A DNA stretch of 64,000 nucleotides from Clostridium tertium (GCF_017873245.1 NZ_JAGGJY010000009.1:79854-143853); one strand, 5' to 3'; shown: positions 1 to 8,896, counted from the first letter of the stretch. The notes: a model not told the origin generated them from the sequence alone. Numbers and translations: made by a program.

Positions 1-207
1 GAACCCCTTTCAAGTCATTGATTTTACTTATATTAAGAGCATTTTTATATAAAATTTATATTCTATTATTTATATATACACAAAGCTTATTATTTTAGCT
101 TTTTTAAATAAAGCATTCTATAAAACCTAAATGCTCTACTTTCAATTATATTATTTTTTCAATTAATATATTAAATAATGTAAGTATATTTATAAAATTT
201 ATTCTAA

Positions 208-235
208 TTGAAATTAGTAAATTTTAGTATATAAT
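208..235 (+). promoter_or_regulatory. Sigma-A type promoter of the CDF exporter gene
   Basis: TTGAAA at 208-213 and TATAAT at 230-235 are separated by 16 bp. The predicted start would leave a leader of about 95 nt before the chosen start codon. Bases 1-207 upstream show no gene or clear signal. Confidence 0.6.
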
Positions 236-335
236 AATGATTATATGTATAAGAGTAATATAAATATAGTGGAAAATTCTTATTGAATAGATAACCACTT
301 CAATGGGAAAATATTATATAGATAGGAGTGATAAG

Positions 336-1514
336 ATGATTTCTAAATTTCTAGTTAAATCCTTCGTTAAAAATAATGAAAATACAAAAGACTCAAAAGT
401 TCGTAATTCTTATGGAACTTTAGGTGGTATTGTTGGAATCATAGTGAATTTTGTTTTGTTTTTAATAAAATTTTCAGTTGGTATGTTAGTTGGCTCTATT
501 GCTATTTCTGCTGATGCATTTAATAATTTATCTGATGCGGCATCATCTATAATTACTATAATTGGTTTCAAAATGTCAAACAAGCCTGCTGATGCAGAAC
601 ATCCTTTTGGACACGGTAGGATAGAGTATTTATCTGCTCTTTTAGTAGCTTTTATGGTAATGCTTGTTGGAGTACAATTTATTAAATCATCTGTTGAAAG
701 AATTTTAAATCCTGAAATCATAACTTTTGAATTTGTTCCATTTATATTACTTTTAGTTTCAATTGGATTTAAAGTTTGGTTATCATCATTTAATAAATTT
801 ATAGGTAATAAAATAAATTCCTCAGCTTTAAAAGCTGCTGCTACTGATGCACTTGGTGATGTTTTCACTTCCAGCACTGTTGTAATATCATTTTTATTAG
901 CTAAATTCACAAGTTTTCCTATTGATGGATATATAGGTGTATTTGTAGCTCTAGCTATATTATATGCAGGTTTTGGTTTAGTAAAAGAAACATTAAATCC
1001 ATTACTTGGAGAATCTCCAGATCCTGAGCTTGTAAATGAAATATGCGAAAAGGTATTATCTTATCCACCTATTTCAGGAGTTCATGATCTTATAGTTCAT
1101 AACTATGGTCCTGGAAGAATTATAGCTTCACTACATGCTGAAATTCCATCTGATATAGATATAATGGAAATTCACAATGTAATAGATAAAGCAGAAAGAG
1201 AAGTTTCAAGAGATCTTAACTTACATTTAGTTATACACATGGATCCAATTTGTGTTATTACAGATGAAATTAAAGAAACATGGGATTATGTTGAAAAAAT
1301 ACTTAGAAACTATCCTGAAATAAAATCAATGCACGATTTTAGAATCGTTGGTGAAGGTGAAATTAAAAACTTAATATTCGATATAGTATTAGAGGCATCA
1401 GAATCAGGAAATAAAAAGAAACAAGAAAAAATGTTAGCAAATATAAAAACTGCAATAAAAAAAGAACACCCGCAATATAATTGTGTTATTACTATAGATT
1501 ACGACTTTATGTAA
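336..1514 (+). CDS. Cation diffusion facilitator transporter, probably a manganese exporter
   Basis: This is a cation diffusion facilitator of about 392 residues with an N-terminal membrane domain and a C-terminal cytoplasmic domain (from about residue 215). The first transport-site half lies at N63-x3-D67 and the second at D171-x3-D175. Zinc/iron members such as FieF have D-x3-D and H-x3-D here; the N/D plus D/D pattern is that known for Mn-exporting members such as streptococcal MntE, so Mn2+ efflux is the best inference. HPFGHGRxE (89-97) is the usual TM2-TM3 signature. The start at 336 is chosen because AGGAG lies 7 nt before it; an ATG at 303 has no ribosome site. The gene is monocistronic, with its own promoter and a terminator at 1591. 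Confidence 0.88.
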   Translation: MISKFLVKSFVKNNENTKDSKVRNSYGTLGGIVGIIVNFVLFLIKFSVGMLVGSIAISADAFNNLSDAASSIITIIGFKMSNKPADAEHPFGHGRIEYLSALLVAFMVMLVGVQFIKSSVERILNPEIITFEFVPFILLLVSIGFKVWLSSFNKFIGNKINSSALKAAATDALGDVFTSSTVVISFLLAKFTSFPIDGYIGVFVALAILYAGFGLVKETLNPLLGESPDPELVNEICEKVLSYPPISGVHDLIVHNYGPGRIIASLHAEIPSDIDIMEIHNVIDKAEREVSRDLNLHLVIHMDPICVITDEIKETWDYVEKILRNYPEIKSMHDFRIVGEGEIKNLIFDIVLEASESGNKKKQEKMLANIKTAIKKEHPQYNCVITIDYDFM

Positions 1515-1590
1515 TGGATAATTGAAAATGTAGAATTCATAATGTATAATGAAAGAAATAACTCAGCGTACTTAAGTTATAGAATAAATA

Positions 1591-1620
1591 AAAAGAGAAA
1601 TTCGAAAGAGTTTCTCTTTT
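1591..1620. terminator. Bidirectional intrinsic terminator
   Basis: A 10-bp perfect stem (AAAAGAGAAA / TTTCTCTTTT) with a 10-nt loop and T-rich tails on both strands. It can end both the CDF transcript from the left and the kinase/PTS transcript from the right. Confidence 0.75.
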
Positions 1621-1629
1621 TATTTTAAT

Positions 1630-1790
1630 AATTCACCGCAGACGAATTATAACCTAAATTATCCACTTCCAATTAGCAATTGTCATTCATCTCATCTGAA
1701 TTATTTCCACAACTTTTCATTTTTATTTTAATTCAACTCACCCTGAATTACTTCAACAATTCTTTCATTTTTCAATTTTTTTCATTGATT
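1630..1790. repeat. Intergenic hairpin mosaic repeat, three units
   Basis: Three short imperfect palindromes lie at 1630-1648, 1685-1702 and 1730-1749. The last two pair TTCA with TGAA around a short loop and are followed by a TTCCAC/TTCAAC stretch and TTTCATT. The same layout recurs at 35040-35160 and 52540-52650. Confidence 0.5.
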
Positions 1791-2741
1791 CTATTGCTTT
1801 TTCATTCTTTCAATTAGTTCTTCAGTTACTTTATTTCCAGTACTTATATATGCTAATAAACAAGCCCCTAAATCTGGACTTAGCTGTGGTTCTACTAATT
1901 CAACGTTATATCCATTTAAATATTCTCTTAATGGCTTAAGGATTAATTCTCCACTTTTGAAGACTCCTCCTGTATATGAAACTTTAACTATATCTTTATC
2001 ATAATTTTTTAATAAAGTTTTTATCATTTCTGATATTTCTTTTGCTGATTCATCGAAAATTGCTATTGCACCTTCATCTTCACATTCTGCTGCATCAGAA
2101 CATAATTTAGCAAGCTTTGCTATTTCTCCTCTATCACCTTTTAACTTTTCATTTACATATGAAACTATTTCAAAATCTGTCTTTAAATCAAGTTCCTTTT
2201 TAAATATTTCATATAATGGTGCTTTTTCTAATCTTCCATCACTTTGCTTACTAAATAGTGCTAAGGCTTTTTTACCAATCCAATATGCTGAAGCTTCATC
2301 CCCTATGGAGTAACCCCATCCACCACATCTTAAAACTTTTTCATCTTTTAATGCTAAAGCTATTGAACCAGTTCCAGCAACAACATTAATTCCATCTTCT
2401 CCAGCTAATGCACCTGCTATTGCAACTCTAACATCATTATTTAAAATATAATCCATTCCATTAAATACTTTGGAAACCACCTTTGCTATTCCTTCTGCAA
2501 TTTCTTTTACTATTCCATATCCTGCTAAACCTAAATAGCTCTTTATAATTTCTTCTTTAGAAATATTACTAGACTTTATTATTTCTTCTAATCCTTCTCT
2601 TAATAATTTTTCTAAGTTATCAAATCCAATTTGAGTTGGATGACAAGTTCCCTTTATAACTCTATTAATAACATTACCCTTTTCATTTATTAATGTAAAA
2701 CAAGTCTTTGTTCCACCACCATCTATCCCTAAAAAATACAT
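1791..2741 (-). CDS. BadF/BadG-family amino-sugar kinase (GlcNAc/MurNAc kinase-like)
   Basis: A 316-residue ASKHA-fold kinase. The N-terminal phosphate-1 motif GIDGGGTKT (residues 5-13) and the internal GTGSIAL segment are typical of N-acetylglucosamine kinases and of the clostridial kinase MurK, which phosphorylates GlcNAc and MurNAc. It is the last gene of the first PTS operon, 14 bp after the MupG-like gene, with GGAGG before its ATG. In that setting it would phosphorylate the free amino sugar released when MupG splits an imported phospho-disaccharide. The exact sugar is not shown by the sequence. Confidence 0.8.
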   Translation of the reverse strand: MYFLGIDGGGTKTCFTLINEKGNVINRVIKGTCHPTQIGFDNLEKLLREGLEEIIKSSNISKEEIIKSYLGLAGYGIVKEIAEGIAKVVSKVFNGMDYILNNDVRVAIAGALAGEDGINVVAGTGSIALALKDEKVLRCGGWGYSIGDEASAYWIGKKALALFSKQSDGRLEKAPLYEIFKKELDLKTDFEIVSYVNEKLKGDRGEIAKLAKLCSDAAECEDEGAIAIFDESAKEISEMIKTLLKNYDKDIVKVSYTGGVFKSGELILKPLREYLNGYNVELVEPQLSPDLGACLLAYISTGNKVTEELIERMKKQ

Positions 2742-2755
2742 AGATTAACCTCCAA

Positions 2756-3850
2756 TTACTTAATTAAGTTGAAATTGAATTTTTGCCATGGTTTTATATA
2801 ATCTAAAATAAATATTTCTTCTTCCTTGATACGACCTACAACATTAGATTTTCCGCTATTCTTCATATCATTTAAAGCAATTTGTAGTTCTCCAGCATAG
2901 TGTCCATATTCACTACTTTCTATAACTACATCTCCTTTTTTAATTATTTCAGGAGCATTAAATAATTTAAAGTCATGTCCTTTATACTTAACTCTGCTTT
3001 GAGTAGATCTAACTAAGTTATCTGATAAATCTCCTCTATTAAAATGCATTTCTTCAAATAATATCTTTTGCTCTACTTCAGGAACTCCATCTACAAGCTC
3101 TAAATCAAAAGTTACCATATCTTTTCTCATAGACCCTAGCTTTTTCATTTCTTCTTCTGTAGGATAACAATTTGATATTATTATGTCATTTATGTTTCCT
3201 AATGCTATTAAATGTTTAGCTTGCACTTCTATTGGTAAGTTACGATGTAATTCTAAAGTTGGAAGTCCATCTGTAACAGGCCATGGACCAAATGTTCCTT
3301 CATTTTGACTTGTTATAAATGCAGCTGTTCTTAATCCGTACTTATTAAATCTTTCTGTACATTTCATAAAATGCTCAAAATTTAAACCACTATATCTATG
3401 TGGATAAAAATTATGACAAGCAATTAAATTATCCTTATTAGGCATATAATTCATTATTGTATCTATATAATTAGTATTATTACTCATATTGATTTCAATT
3501 TTAAGATTCTCATCATTAAATGTCATTAATGATTCCTCTGAACCAGTAAATCCCATATCTAATCTTAAGCCATCTGCTCCAATTTCCTTAAAGAAGCTTA
3601 AATCCTTATAACTTATTCCCAACTCATCAAATACTCTTGGGCTTACATCTACTATAATTTCAAATCCTTTTGATTTTGCATATTCATTTATTTTTTTAAA
3701 TTTATTTTTTATATTTTCTTTAGTATCATTTACTGAAAGTAAACATGAAAATATCCTACTGAATCCATATTTACTTGCTTTATCTATATAGTTGTAAATT
3801 GCTTCTTCTGTAGTTTTTTCTGAATAAATTGATATTCCTAATTTCCCCAT
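2756..3850 (-). CDS. mupG: MupG-like 6-phospho-N-acetylmuramidase (DUF871 family)
   Basis: A 364-residue TIM-barrel protein that begins MGKLGISIYSEK and matches the former DUF871 family, whose characterised member, S. aureus MupG, hydrolyses MurNAc-6-phosphate-GlcNAc in the cytoplasm. The barrel covers about residues 1-235 and a small beta domain follows (about 245-364). The ATG at 3850 is preferred: an in-frame GTG at 3859 lies inside the GAGGTG ribosome site. It sits between PTS IIC (3920-5194) and the amino-sugar kinase. The inferred path is PTS import with phosphorylation, cleavage here, then kinase action on the free sugar. No murQ etherase is in the window. Confidence 0.8.
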   Translation of the reverse strand: MGKLGISIYSEKTTEEAIYNYIDKASKYGFSRIFSCLLSVNDTKENIKNKFKKINEYAKSKGFEIIVDVSPRVFDELGISYKDLSFFKEIGADGLRLDMGFTGSEESLMTFNDENLKIEINMSNNTNYIDTIMNYMPNKDNLIACHNFYPHRYSGLNFEHFMKCTERFNKYGLRTAAFITSQNEGTFGPWPVTDGLPTLELHRNLPIEVQAKHLIALGNINDIIISNCYPTEEEMKKLGSMRKDMVTFDLELVDGVPEVEQKILFEEMHFNRGDLSDNLVRSTQSRVKYKGHDFKLFNAPEIIKKGDVVIESSEYGHYAGELQIALNDMKNSGKSNVVGRIKEEEIFILDYIKPWQKFNFNLIK

Positions 3851-3879
3851 AAAATTCACCTCTACATTTATTTTAAAAT

Positions 3880-3905
3880 AAAGTGGTGAATTTCTTCACC
3901 ACTTT
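3880..3905 (-). terminator. Hairpin between PTS IIC and mupG
   Basis: An 11-bp stem (AAAGTGGTGAA / TTCACCACTTT) with a 4-nt loop just past the IIC stop. The following minus-strand tail is only moderately T-rich, so read-through into mupG is likely. It is homologous to the hairpin after the second IIC at 6701-6729. Confidence 0.5.
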
Positions 3906-3919
3906 AAATTTTCACTTTA

Positions 3920-5194
3920 TTAAGCTTGTTCACCTTGTTCTTCTAGTGATAATTTCTTATCGAATATTTTTACAAATGGATAGTAAATTATTACTGAAAT
4001 AACTATACAAATTATATTTAATACTGAAGCTCTCCAGTCACCACCTGTTGCAACAAATGCTCCAATTGGTCCTGGTAACGTCCAAGGTGCTGTTACAACA
4101 ACCCTAGATACTAAGCCTAGACTCATTGCAAACCATGATAAGGTTGCAGTTACTAATGGTGTAATTATAAATGGTATTATTAATGTTGGATTTAACACTA
4201 TTGGTGCACCAAATATAATTGGTTCATTAATATTAAATATTCCTGGAACTAATGCTGTTCTACCTAGTTGCTTACCATATGTCGACTTAGCAAATATAGC
4301 TAAAGCTATAACTAATCCAATTGTACATCCTGATCCTCCAATCCATATAAACCATTGGAAGAAAGGTTCTGCTGCTATTGCAGGTAATTGATTTCCAGCT
4401 ACTCCTGATGCTGCAGCTGCAGTATTTTGATCTATTAATTGTAACCATAATGGTCTTGCAATAGATCCAACTATTGATACTCCATGAATACCAAATGACC
4501 AGAAGAATGTAACTAAAATTACTAGAATCCAAACACTTGGTAATGTATCAGTTGCTGATAATAATGGTTGAATTAATTTTCCTATAAATGCATGCCAATC
4601 GAATCTTGCATAATATGTAATACTTCCTATTATGAATACTACAATTGCAGTTGGTGTTAATGCTTCGAAAGATCTTGCAACTGATGGTGGCACTTGTTCT
4701 GGCATTCTTATTCTAAAATTCTTAACTGTAGTAAATCTTAAAACTTCTACAGCAAAAATTGATACTAAGATACCAACGAACATTCCGCCTCCACCTAAGT
4801 TAGCCATAGGCATCATCCAACCCATACCTTCAACACTTACAGGAACTATTGTTAATAGGAATGCTATCGCTGAAAGTACTCCTCCTGTAACTCCATCAAG
4901 TTTATAGGATTTGGCAAGACTATAACCAATTCCCCAGGTTGCATATAAAGTCATAATGTACATTGTCATACGATAAGGTAGCATTATAACCCCGTTGTTA
5001 GCTTTTAAGAATTGAGTTATTGCCCAATCTTGTGGTAATGGTGGTATCCCTATTATGATAAATAGTGAACCAACAATAATTAATGGTAATGTAGCTATAA
5101 TACCATCACGCACAGCACGTAAATGACGTTGCTCTGCTAATTTTGCCATTGGAGTAGATAATTTTTTGTCCAAGAAATCAGCAAAATTATTCAT
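3920..5194 (-). CDS. PTS lactose/cellobiose-family EIIC, copy 1
   Basis: A 424-residue multi-spanning permease of the lactose/cellobiose/chitobiose family. It opens with MNNFADFLDKKLSTPMAKLA and contains the family hallmarks FGIHG and NEPIIFGAPIVLNP in the C-terminal half. It moves the sugar through the membrane while the matching IIB phosphorylates it. It closely resembles the IIC at 6741-8102 but lacks about 25 residues present between TM segments there. Strong ribosome site before 5194. IIA, a small membrane protein and IIB lie upstream; mupG and a kinase lie downstream, suggesting a GlcNAc/MurNAc-type disaccharide as substrate. Confidence 0.9.
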   Translation of the reverse strand: MNNFADFLDKKLSTPMAKLAEQRHLRAVRDGIIATLPLIIVGSLFIIIGIPPLPQDWAITQFLKANNGVIMLPYRMTMYIMTLYATWGIGYSLAKSYKLDGVTGGVLSAIAFLLTIVPVSVEGMGWMMPMANLGGGGMFVGILVSIFAVEVLRFTTVKNFRIRMPEQVPPSVARSFEALTPTAIVVFIIGSITYYARFDWHAFIGKLIQPLLSATDTLPSVWILVILVTFFWSFGIHGVSIVGSIARPLWLQLIDQNTAAAASGVAGNQLPAIAAEPFFQWFIWIGGSGCTIGLVIALAIFAKSTYGKQLGRTALVPGIFNINEPIIFGAPIVLNPTLIIPFIITPLVTATLSWFAMSLGLVSRVVVTAPWTLPGPIGAFVATGGDWRASVLNIICIVISVIIYYPFVKIFDKKLSLEEQGEQA

Positions 5195-5263
5195 AATTTA
5201 ATTCCCCCTTAATAAATAAAATAAAATAAAAAGTAAATATTATATAAAGCTTGTATAAAGCTA

Positions 5264-5572
5264 TTATGCTTCTACAAGTTCTTTAACTTGTTTAAATAGC
5301 TTTGGTCCTCCTAATGGACTATAAGCTTGTGGTTGTATTAATGCACATGGAACTTTAGCTGCATCTGCATATTCCTTTAAATAATCGAAACGATGTCTTA
5401 CTTGTGGAGCAACCATTGCCACATCATATCCTTCTTTAACTTCTTCTTCAAATTCTTGTGTACTTACAGCATTTACTTCCATATTTACACCATTCTTTTC
5501 TGCTTCCTTCTTTAATGCATTTACTGCTATTGCACTTGACATTCCTTGTGAACATACAAATAATACTTTCAT
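5264..5572 (-). CDS. PTS lactose/cellobiose-family EIIB, copy 1
   Basis: A 102-residue cytoplasmic EIIB. The phosphorylated cysteine is C7 in VCSQGMSS. It takes phosphate from IIA and passes it to the sugar bound by IIC. The ATG at 5572 is chosen: an upstream in-frame TTG at 5587 is part of the GGAGG ribosome site. It is nearly identical to the IIB at 8168-8479. A 140-bp gap to the upstream gene holds two CGTTTTCA motifs (5637-5644, 5657-5664) that may mark a control site. Confidence 0.9.
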   Translation of the reverse strand: MKVLFVCSQGMSSAIAVNALKKEAEKNGVNMEVNAVSTQEFEEEVKEGYDVAMVAPQVRHRFDYLKEYADAAKVPCALIQPQAYSPLGGPKLFKQVKELVEA

Positions 5573-5713
5573 AAATAATACCTCCAAATTTTTATTTAAT
5601 ATTTTTATATACTAATAACCAATCTAACTCACTAACCGTTTTCACCTAGGATATACGTTTTCATTCAAATTATAGTAAGTTATTTAAAATTTTAACAATT
5701 ATTTATCTTTAAT

Positions 5714-6046
5714 TTATATAAATAATCCAATGTATCTCCAGAAATATGATATTATCCCAAATGATAATGCAAACAATCCATAGTTTATCCAAAACGCCTT
5801 ACAATATCCTCTTTTTGTTTCTATAAAAAATCTTGAATAAGCAATAGCTAAACTTGTTATAAATGTATTTCCTAACACTATTGATAAATTTAAGCTTATT
5901 CCAAATATACTTAATAACATAGGTAATATCATAGTTCCAACTATTCCACCTGCAATTATTAATAAAGCACTTTTAAATCCAAAGGTTGGTATATTATAAT
6001 CTGTTTTCTTAGCTTGTAGTTCGCTTACGCCAGAACCCTTTTTCAT
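5714..6046 (-). CDS. Small membrane protein of the PTS operon, copy 1
   Basis: A 110-residue protein with a polar start (SELQAKKTDYNIPTFG) and about three hydrophobic segments (roughly residues 24-42, 48-66 and 85-105). I recognise no named family. It lies between IIA and IIB, and a clear paralogue of the same length lies in the same place in the duplicated operon (8564-8896), so it belongs to this PTS type. It might help assemble the membrane complex or sense transport, but no function can be read from the sequence. GGAGG precedes the start. Confidence 0.8.
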   Translation of the reverse strand: MKKGSGVSELQAKKTDYNIPTFGFKSALLIIAGGIVGTMILPMLLSIFGISLNLSIVLGNTFITSLAIAYSRFFIETKRGYCKAFWINYGLFALSFGIISYFWRYIGLFI

Positions 6047-6086
6047 AATCTTTAATACCTCCTTTAACTATAGATTCAATATTATT

Positions 6087-6404
6087 TTACTTACCTTCTA
6101 TTTTTTTATGCAATTTTATAATATGTTCTATTAGTGTCTTAGCTTCAATAGCTGTCATTAAATGATCTTGAGCATGTACAAATAATACAGATACTTCTGT
6201 CTTTTCTCCTCTTGCTTCCGCTTGAATTATATCTGTTTGTATTTTGTGAGCTTCACCTAAACAAACATCTGCTTCTTTTAAAAGCTCTTCTGCCTTATCA
6301 AAGTCTCCTTCTTCAGCTGCTGCTAAAGCTTCATAAGCTAGTCCTTTTGCTGTACCACCTTGACTAATAATTTCAAAGATTATTACTTCCATATTTTCTG
6401 CCAT
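6087..6404 (-). CDS. PTS lactose/cellobiose-family EIIA, copy 1
   Basis: A 105-residue helical EIIA. The phosphorylated histidine is H77 in LFVHAQDHLMTA. It receives phosphate from HPr and donates it to IIB. The start at 6404 follows GGGAGG; an in-frame upstream extension to 6473 would overlap the promoter and cre-like site. It is the first gene of PTS operon 1. Confidence 0.9.
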   Translation of the reverse strand: MAENMEVIIFEIISQGGTAKGLAYEALAAAEEGDFDKAEELLKEADVCLGEAHKIQTDIIQAEARGEKTEVSVLFVHAQDHLMTAIEAKTLIEHIIKLHKKIEGK

Positions 6405-6423
6405 AATTATTACCTCCCAACTT

Positions 6424-6437
6424 AGTTTACGTTTACA
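6424..6437 (-). promoter_or_regulatory. cre-like CcpA site before PTS operon 1
   Basis: On the minus strand TGTAAACGTAAACT differs from the cre consensus (TGNAANCGNWNNCA) only at the last base. It lies about 20 nt downstream of the predicted start of transcription, a position where CcpA blocks elongation. PTS operon 2 has no obvious counterpart. Confidence 0.5.
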
Positions 6438-6464
6438 CAATGTTTTAATCTTTATTGTAACTCC

Positions 6465-6514
6465 ATTATACACTATTATTCTTTTATTTCAATATTATTT
6501 TCATTTTTTGAAAT
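6465..6514 (-). promoter_or_regulatory. Promoter and inverted-repeat operator of PTS operon 1
   Basis: On the minus strand TTGAAA (6492-6487) and TATAAT (6470-6465) are 16 bp apart. The -35 box is one arm of an inverted repeat, ATTTCAA-N15-TTGAAAT, spanning 6486-6514. The same promoter and repeat, with identical spacing, lie before PTS operon 2 (9308-9357). Confidence 0.65.
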
Positions 6515-6634
6515 TTTATTTTAATATTTGGTAATTATTTGTATTTATAAAATGAATATTTTTGTATTTTTATTAATTTGTAATTGATTATATATATGTA
6601 TGATATATTATTCTAACCATAATTACTTATAATA

Positions 6635-6675
6635 TAAAAAAGTAGAAAGATTTAATTTTAATAAATCTTTCTACT
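6635..6675 (-). terminator. Intrinsic terminator after PTS operon 2
   Basis: A 14-bp stem at 6641-6675 followed on the minus strand by six T residues (6640-6635). It separates PTS operon 2 from the promoter of operon 1. Confidence 0.75.
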
Positions 6676-6700
6676 ATATTAAGATTAATATCTTAATTTT

Positions 6701-6729
6701 AAAAAATGGTGAATTCTTCACCATTTTTT
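6701..6729. terminator. Hairpin just past IIC copy 2
   Basis: A 13-bp stem (AAAAAATGGTGAA / TTCACCATTTTTT) with a 3-nt loop, 12 nt past the IIC stop, with T runs on either strand. First of two tandem terminators for PTS operon 2; homologous to 3880-3905. Confidence 0.7.
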
Positions 6730-6740
6730 AATTTTTCATA

Positions 6741-8102
6741 TTATAAATTTGCACTTCTACTTTCAACTTCTAAAGTTTCACCTTTTTCTTCTGCTAATAA
6801 TTTCTTGTCATAAATTCTAACAAATGGATAATATAAAGCTATTGATATTAAAATACAAATTACATTTAATACTGCAGCTCTCCAGTCTCCTCCTGTAGCT
6901 AAATAAGCCCCAATCGGTCCTGGCAATGTCCAAGGTGCAATCAATTGAACTCTATTGACTAGTCCTAATGTGGTAGCAAACCATGCTAAGGTACCTGTAA
7001 CTAATGGTACAGTTATAAAAGGTATAATTAATGTTGGATTTAATACTATTGGAGCCCCAAACACTATCGGTTCATTTATATTAAATATACCCGGTACTAA
7101 AGCTGCCCTACCTATTTGCTTACCGTAAGTAGATTTACCTCCAAACGCTAAAGCTAAAATTAAACCTATAGTACATCCTGATCCCCCAATATATAAGAAC
7201 CATTGAAAGAAAGGTTCTGCTGCTATTGCTGTTAAAGGAGCTCCCGCTGCTGCTGCAGCTGAGTTTTGTTCTAATAAAATTAACCATACTGGTCTTGCAA
7301 TAGATCCAACTACTGAAGCACCATGAATACCAAATGACCAGAAGAAATCTTGTAAAATTGCCAATATCCAAACACTTGGTAATGTATCACTTGCTTTTAC
7401 AAGTGGGGTAACTATTTTCCCAATAAATCCATGCCAATCAAATTGTAAATAATATGTTATTGAACCAATTAATAAAACTATAATTGCTGCAGGTGTTAAA
7501 GCTTCAAAGCTTCTTGCAACTGATGGTGGAACTTGTTCAGGCATTGAAACTTTAAATCCACTTTTATTTGTAAATCTAAATATTTCAACGGCTAGTATTG
7601 ATACTATAATACCAACAAACATTCCGCCTCCACCCATGTTTGCCATAGGCATTTGGAATCCTTGTGGAACTCCCTGATACCATTTTAAAAGATCTGGATT
7701 TCCATTAATTATTTCCATTAACTCAGGAGCCAAAGCACCTACACTTTTTGGAACAAGTGTTAATAAAAATGCTGCCGCTGATAATGTTCCTCCAGTAACT
7801 CCATCAAGTTTATAAGATTTTGCTAAGCTATAGCCTATACCCCAACAAGCATATACTGTCATAATATACATTGTCATTCTATATGGTAGTACTATTGTAG
7901 CTGCATTAGCCTTTAGGGTTTTATAAATCCCCCAGCTTTGTGGTAATGGTGGATTTGCGATAATTAAGAAAAAGGACCCAACAATAATTAATGGTAAAGT
8001 AGCTATAATACCGTCTCGCACAGCACGTAGATGACGTTGCTCTGCTAGTTTTGCCATAGGCGTAGATAATTTTTTGTCTAAGAAATTAGCAAAACTGCTC
8101 AT
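6741..8102 (-). CDS. PTS lactose/cellobiose-family EIIC, copy 2
   Basis: A 453-residue EIIC permease with the same start and the same FGIHG and NEPIVFGAPIVLNP hallmarks as copy 1. It has an extra segment of about 25 residues (around 135-160) absent from copy 1, which may alter the external face or substrate range. AAGGAGG precedes 8102. The rest of the operon (IIB, small membrane protein, IIA) matches copy 1, but no hydrolase or kinase follows. The substrate is not determined. Confidence 0.9.
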   Translation of the reverse strand: MSSFANFLDKKLSTPMAKLAEQRHLRAVRDGIIATLPLIIVGSFFLIIANPPLPQSWGIYKTLKANAATIVLPYRMTMYIMTVYACWGIGYSLAKSYKLDGVTGGTLSAAAFLLTLVPKSVGALAPELMEIINGNPDLLKWYQGVPQGFQMPMANMGGGGMFVGIIVSILAVEIFRFTNKSGFKVSMPEQVPPSVARSFEALTPAAIIVLLIGSITYYLQFDWHGFIGKIVTPLVKASDTLPSVWILAILQDFFWSFGIHGASVVGSIARPVWLILLEQNSAAAAAGAPLTAIAAEPFFQWFLYIGGSGCTIGLILALAFGGKSTYGKQIGRAALVPGIFNINEPIVFGAPIVLNPTLIIPFITVPLVTGTLAWFATTLGLVNRVQLIAPWTLPGPIGAYLATGGDWRAAVLNVICILISIALYYPFVRIYDKKLLAEEKGETLEVESRSANL

Positions 8103-8167
8103 AATTTAATTCCTCCTTAAATAATAATATTATAATAATTTAGAGTTATATTAAAACTTGCATACTC

Positions 8168-8479
8168 CTATTTACTTTCTGCAAGTTCTTTAACTTGTTT
8201 AAATAATTTAGGTCCACCTAATGGACTATAAGCTTGAGGCTGTATTAGTTGGCATGGAACATTAGCAGCATCTGCATATTCCTTTAAATAATCAAAGCGG
8301 TGCCTAATTTGTGGTGCTACCATTGCAACATCATATCCACTCTTAACCTCTTCTTCAAATTCCTGTGTGCTTACAGCCTTTACTTCAATATCTACGCCAT
8401 TTTTTTCTGCTTCTTTCTTCAGTGCATTTACTGCTATAGCACTAGACATTCCTTGTGAACATACAAATAAAACTTTCAT
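8168..8479 (-). CDS. PTS lactose/cellobiose-family EIIB, copy 2
   Basis: A 103-residue EIIB with active-site C7 (VCSQGMSS). It differs from copy 1 at only a few positions, so phosphate cross-talk between the two systems is likely. The 84-bp gap to the upstream membrane protein gene holds ATGAAAACGTTT (minus strand, 8538-8527), also seen in related form before IIB copy 1. Confidence 0.9.
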   Translation of the reverse strand: MKVLFVCSQGMSSAIAVNALKKEAEKNGVDIEVKAVSTQEFEEEVKSGYDVAMVAPQIRHRFDYLKEYADAANVPCQLIQPQAYSPLGGPKLFKQVKELAESK

Positions 8480-8563
8480 AAATAATTCCTCCTAAAATAA
8501 ATTATATAAAATAAATATTTCAAAATAAACGTTTTCATTTTCTTTATAGCTACATTGTTTATA

Positions 8564-8896
8564 TTAAAGATAGAAATTTAAATATCCCCATAAATACGAA
8601 ATTACAGCAAAGGATACAGCAAAGAATAAATAGTTAAGCCAAAACCCCTTGCAAAAGCCTTTTCTACTTTCAATAAAATATCTAGCATAAGAAATTGAAA
8701 AGCTTGTTATAAATGTATTTCCTATCAAAATACTAAAACTATTGCTTATACCTAATACACTTAATATACTTGGTATTATAATAGTTGCAATTACAGCTCC
8801 TAAAAGTATAACTAATGCACTTTTATATCCAAATGTCGGTATACTATAATCTGTCTTTTTAGCTTGCAATTCGCTAACATTAAAACCTTTTCTCAT
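8564..8896 (-). CDS. Small membrane protein of the PTS operon, copy 2
   Basis: A 110-residue paralogue of the protein at 5714-6046, sharing SELQAKKTDY, IPTFG and three hydrophobic segments. The ATG at 8896 is chosen because GAGG lies just before it; a longer form from a TTG at 8920 would contain that ribosome site. Conserved position between IIA and IIB in both operons shows it is part of the system. Function unknown. Confidence 0.78.
   Translation of the reverse strand: MRKGFNVSELQAKKTDYSIPTFGYKSALVILLGAVIATIIIPSILSVLGISNSFSILIGNTFITSFSISYARYFIESRKGFCKGFWLNYLFFAVSFAVISYLWGYLNFYL

Noticed and set aside
410..910. 166-codon minus-strand frame opposite the CDF exporter
   Set aside because: Lies fully within a well-supported gene on the other strand and has no family resemblance.
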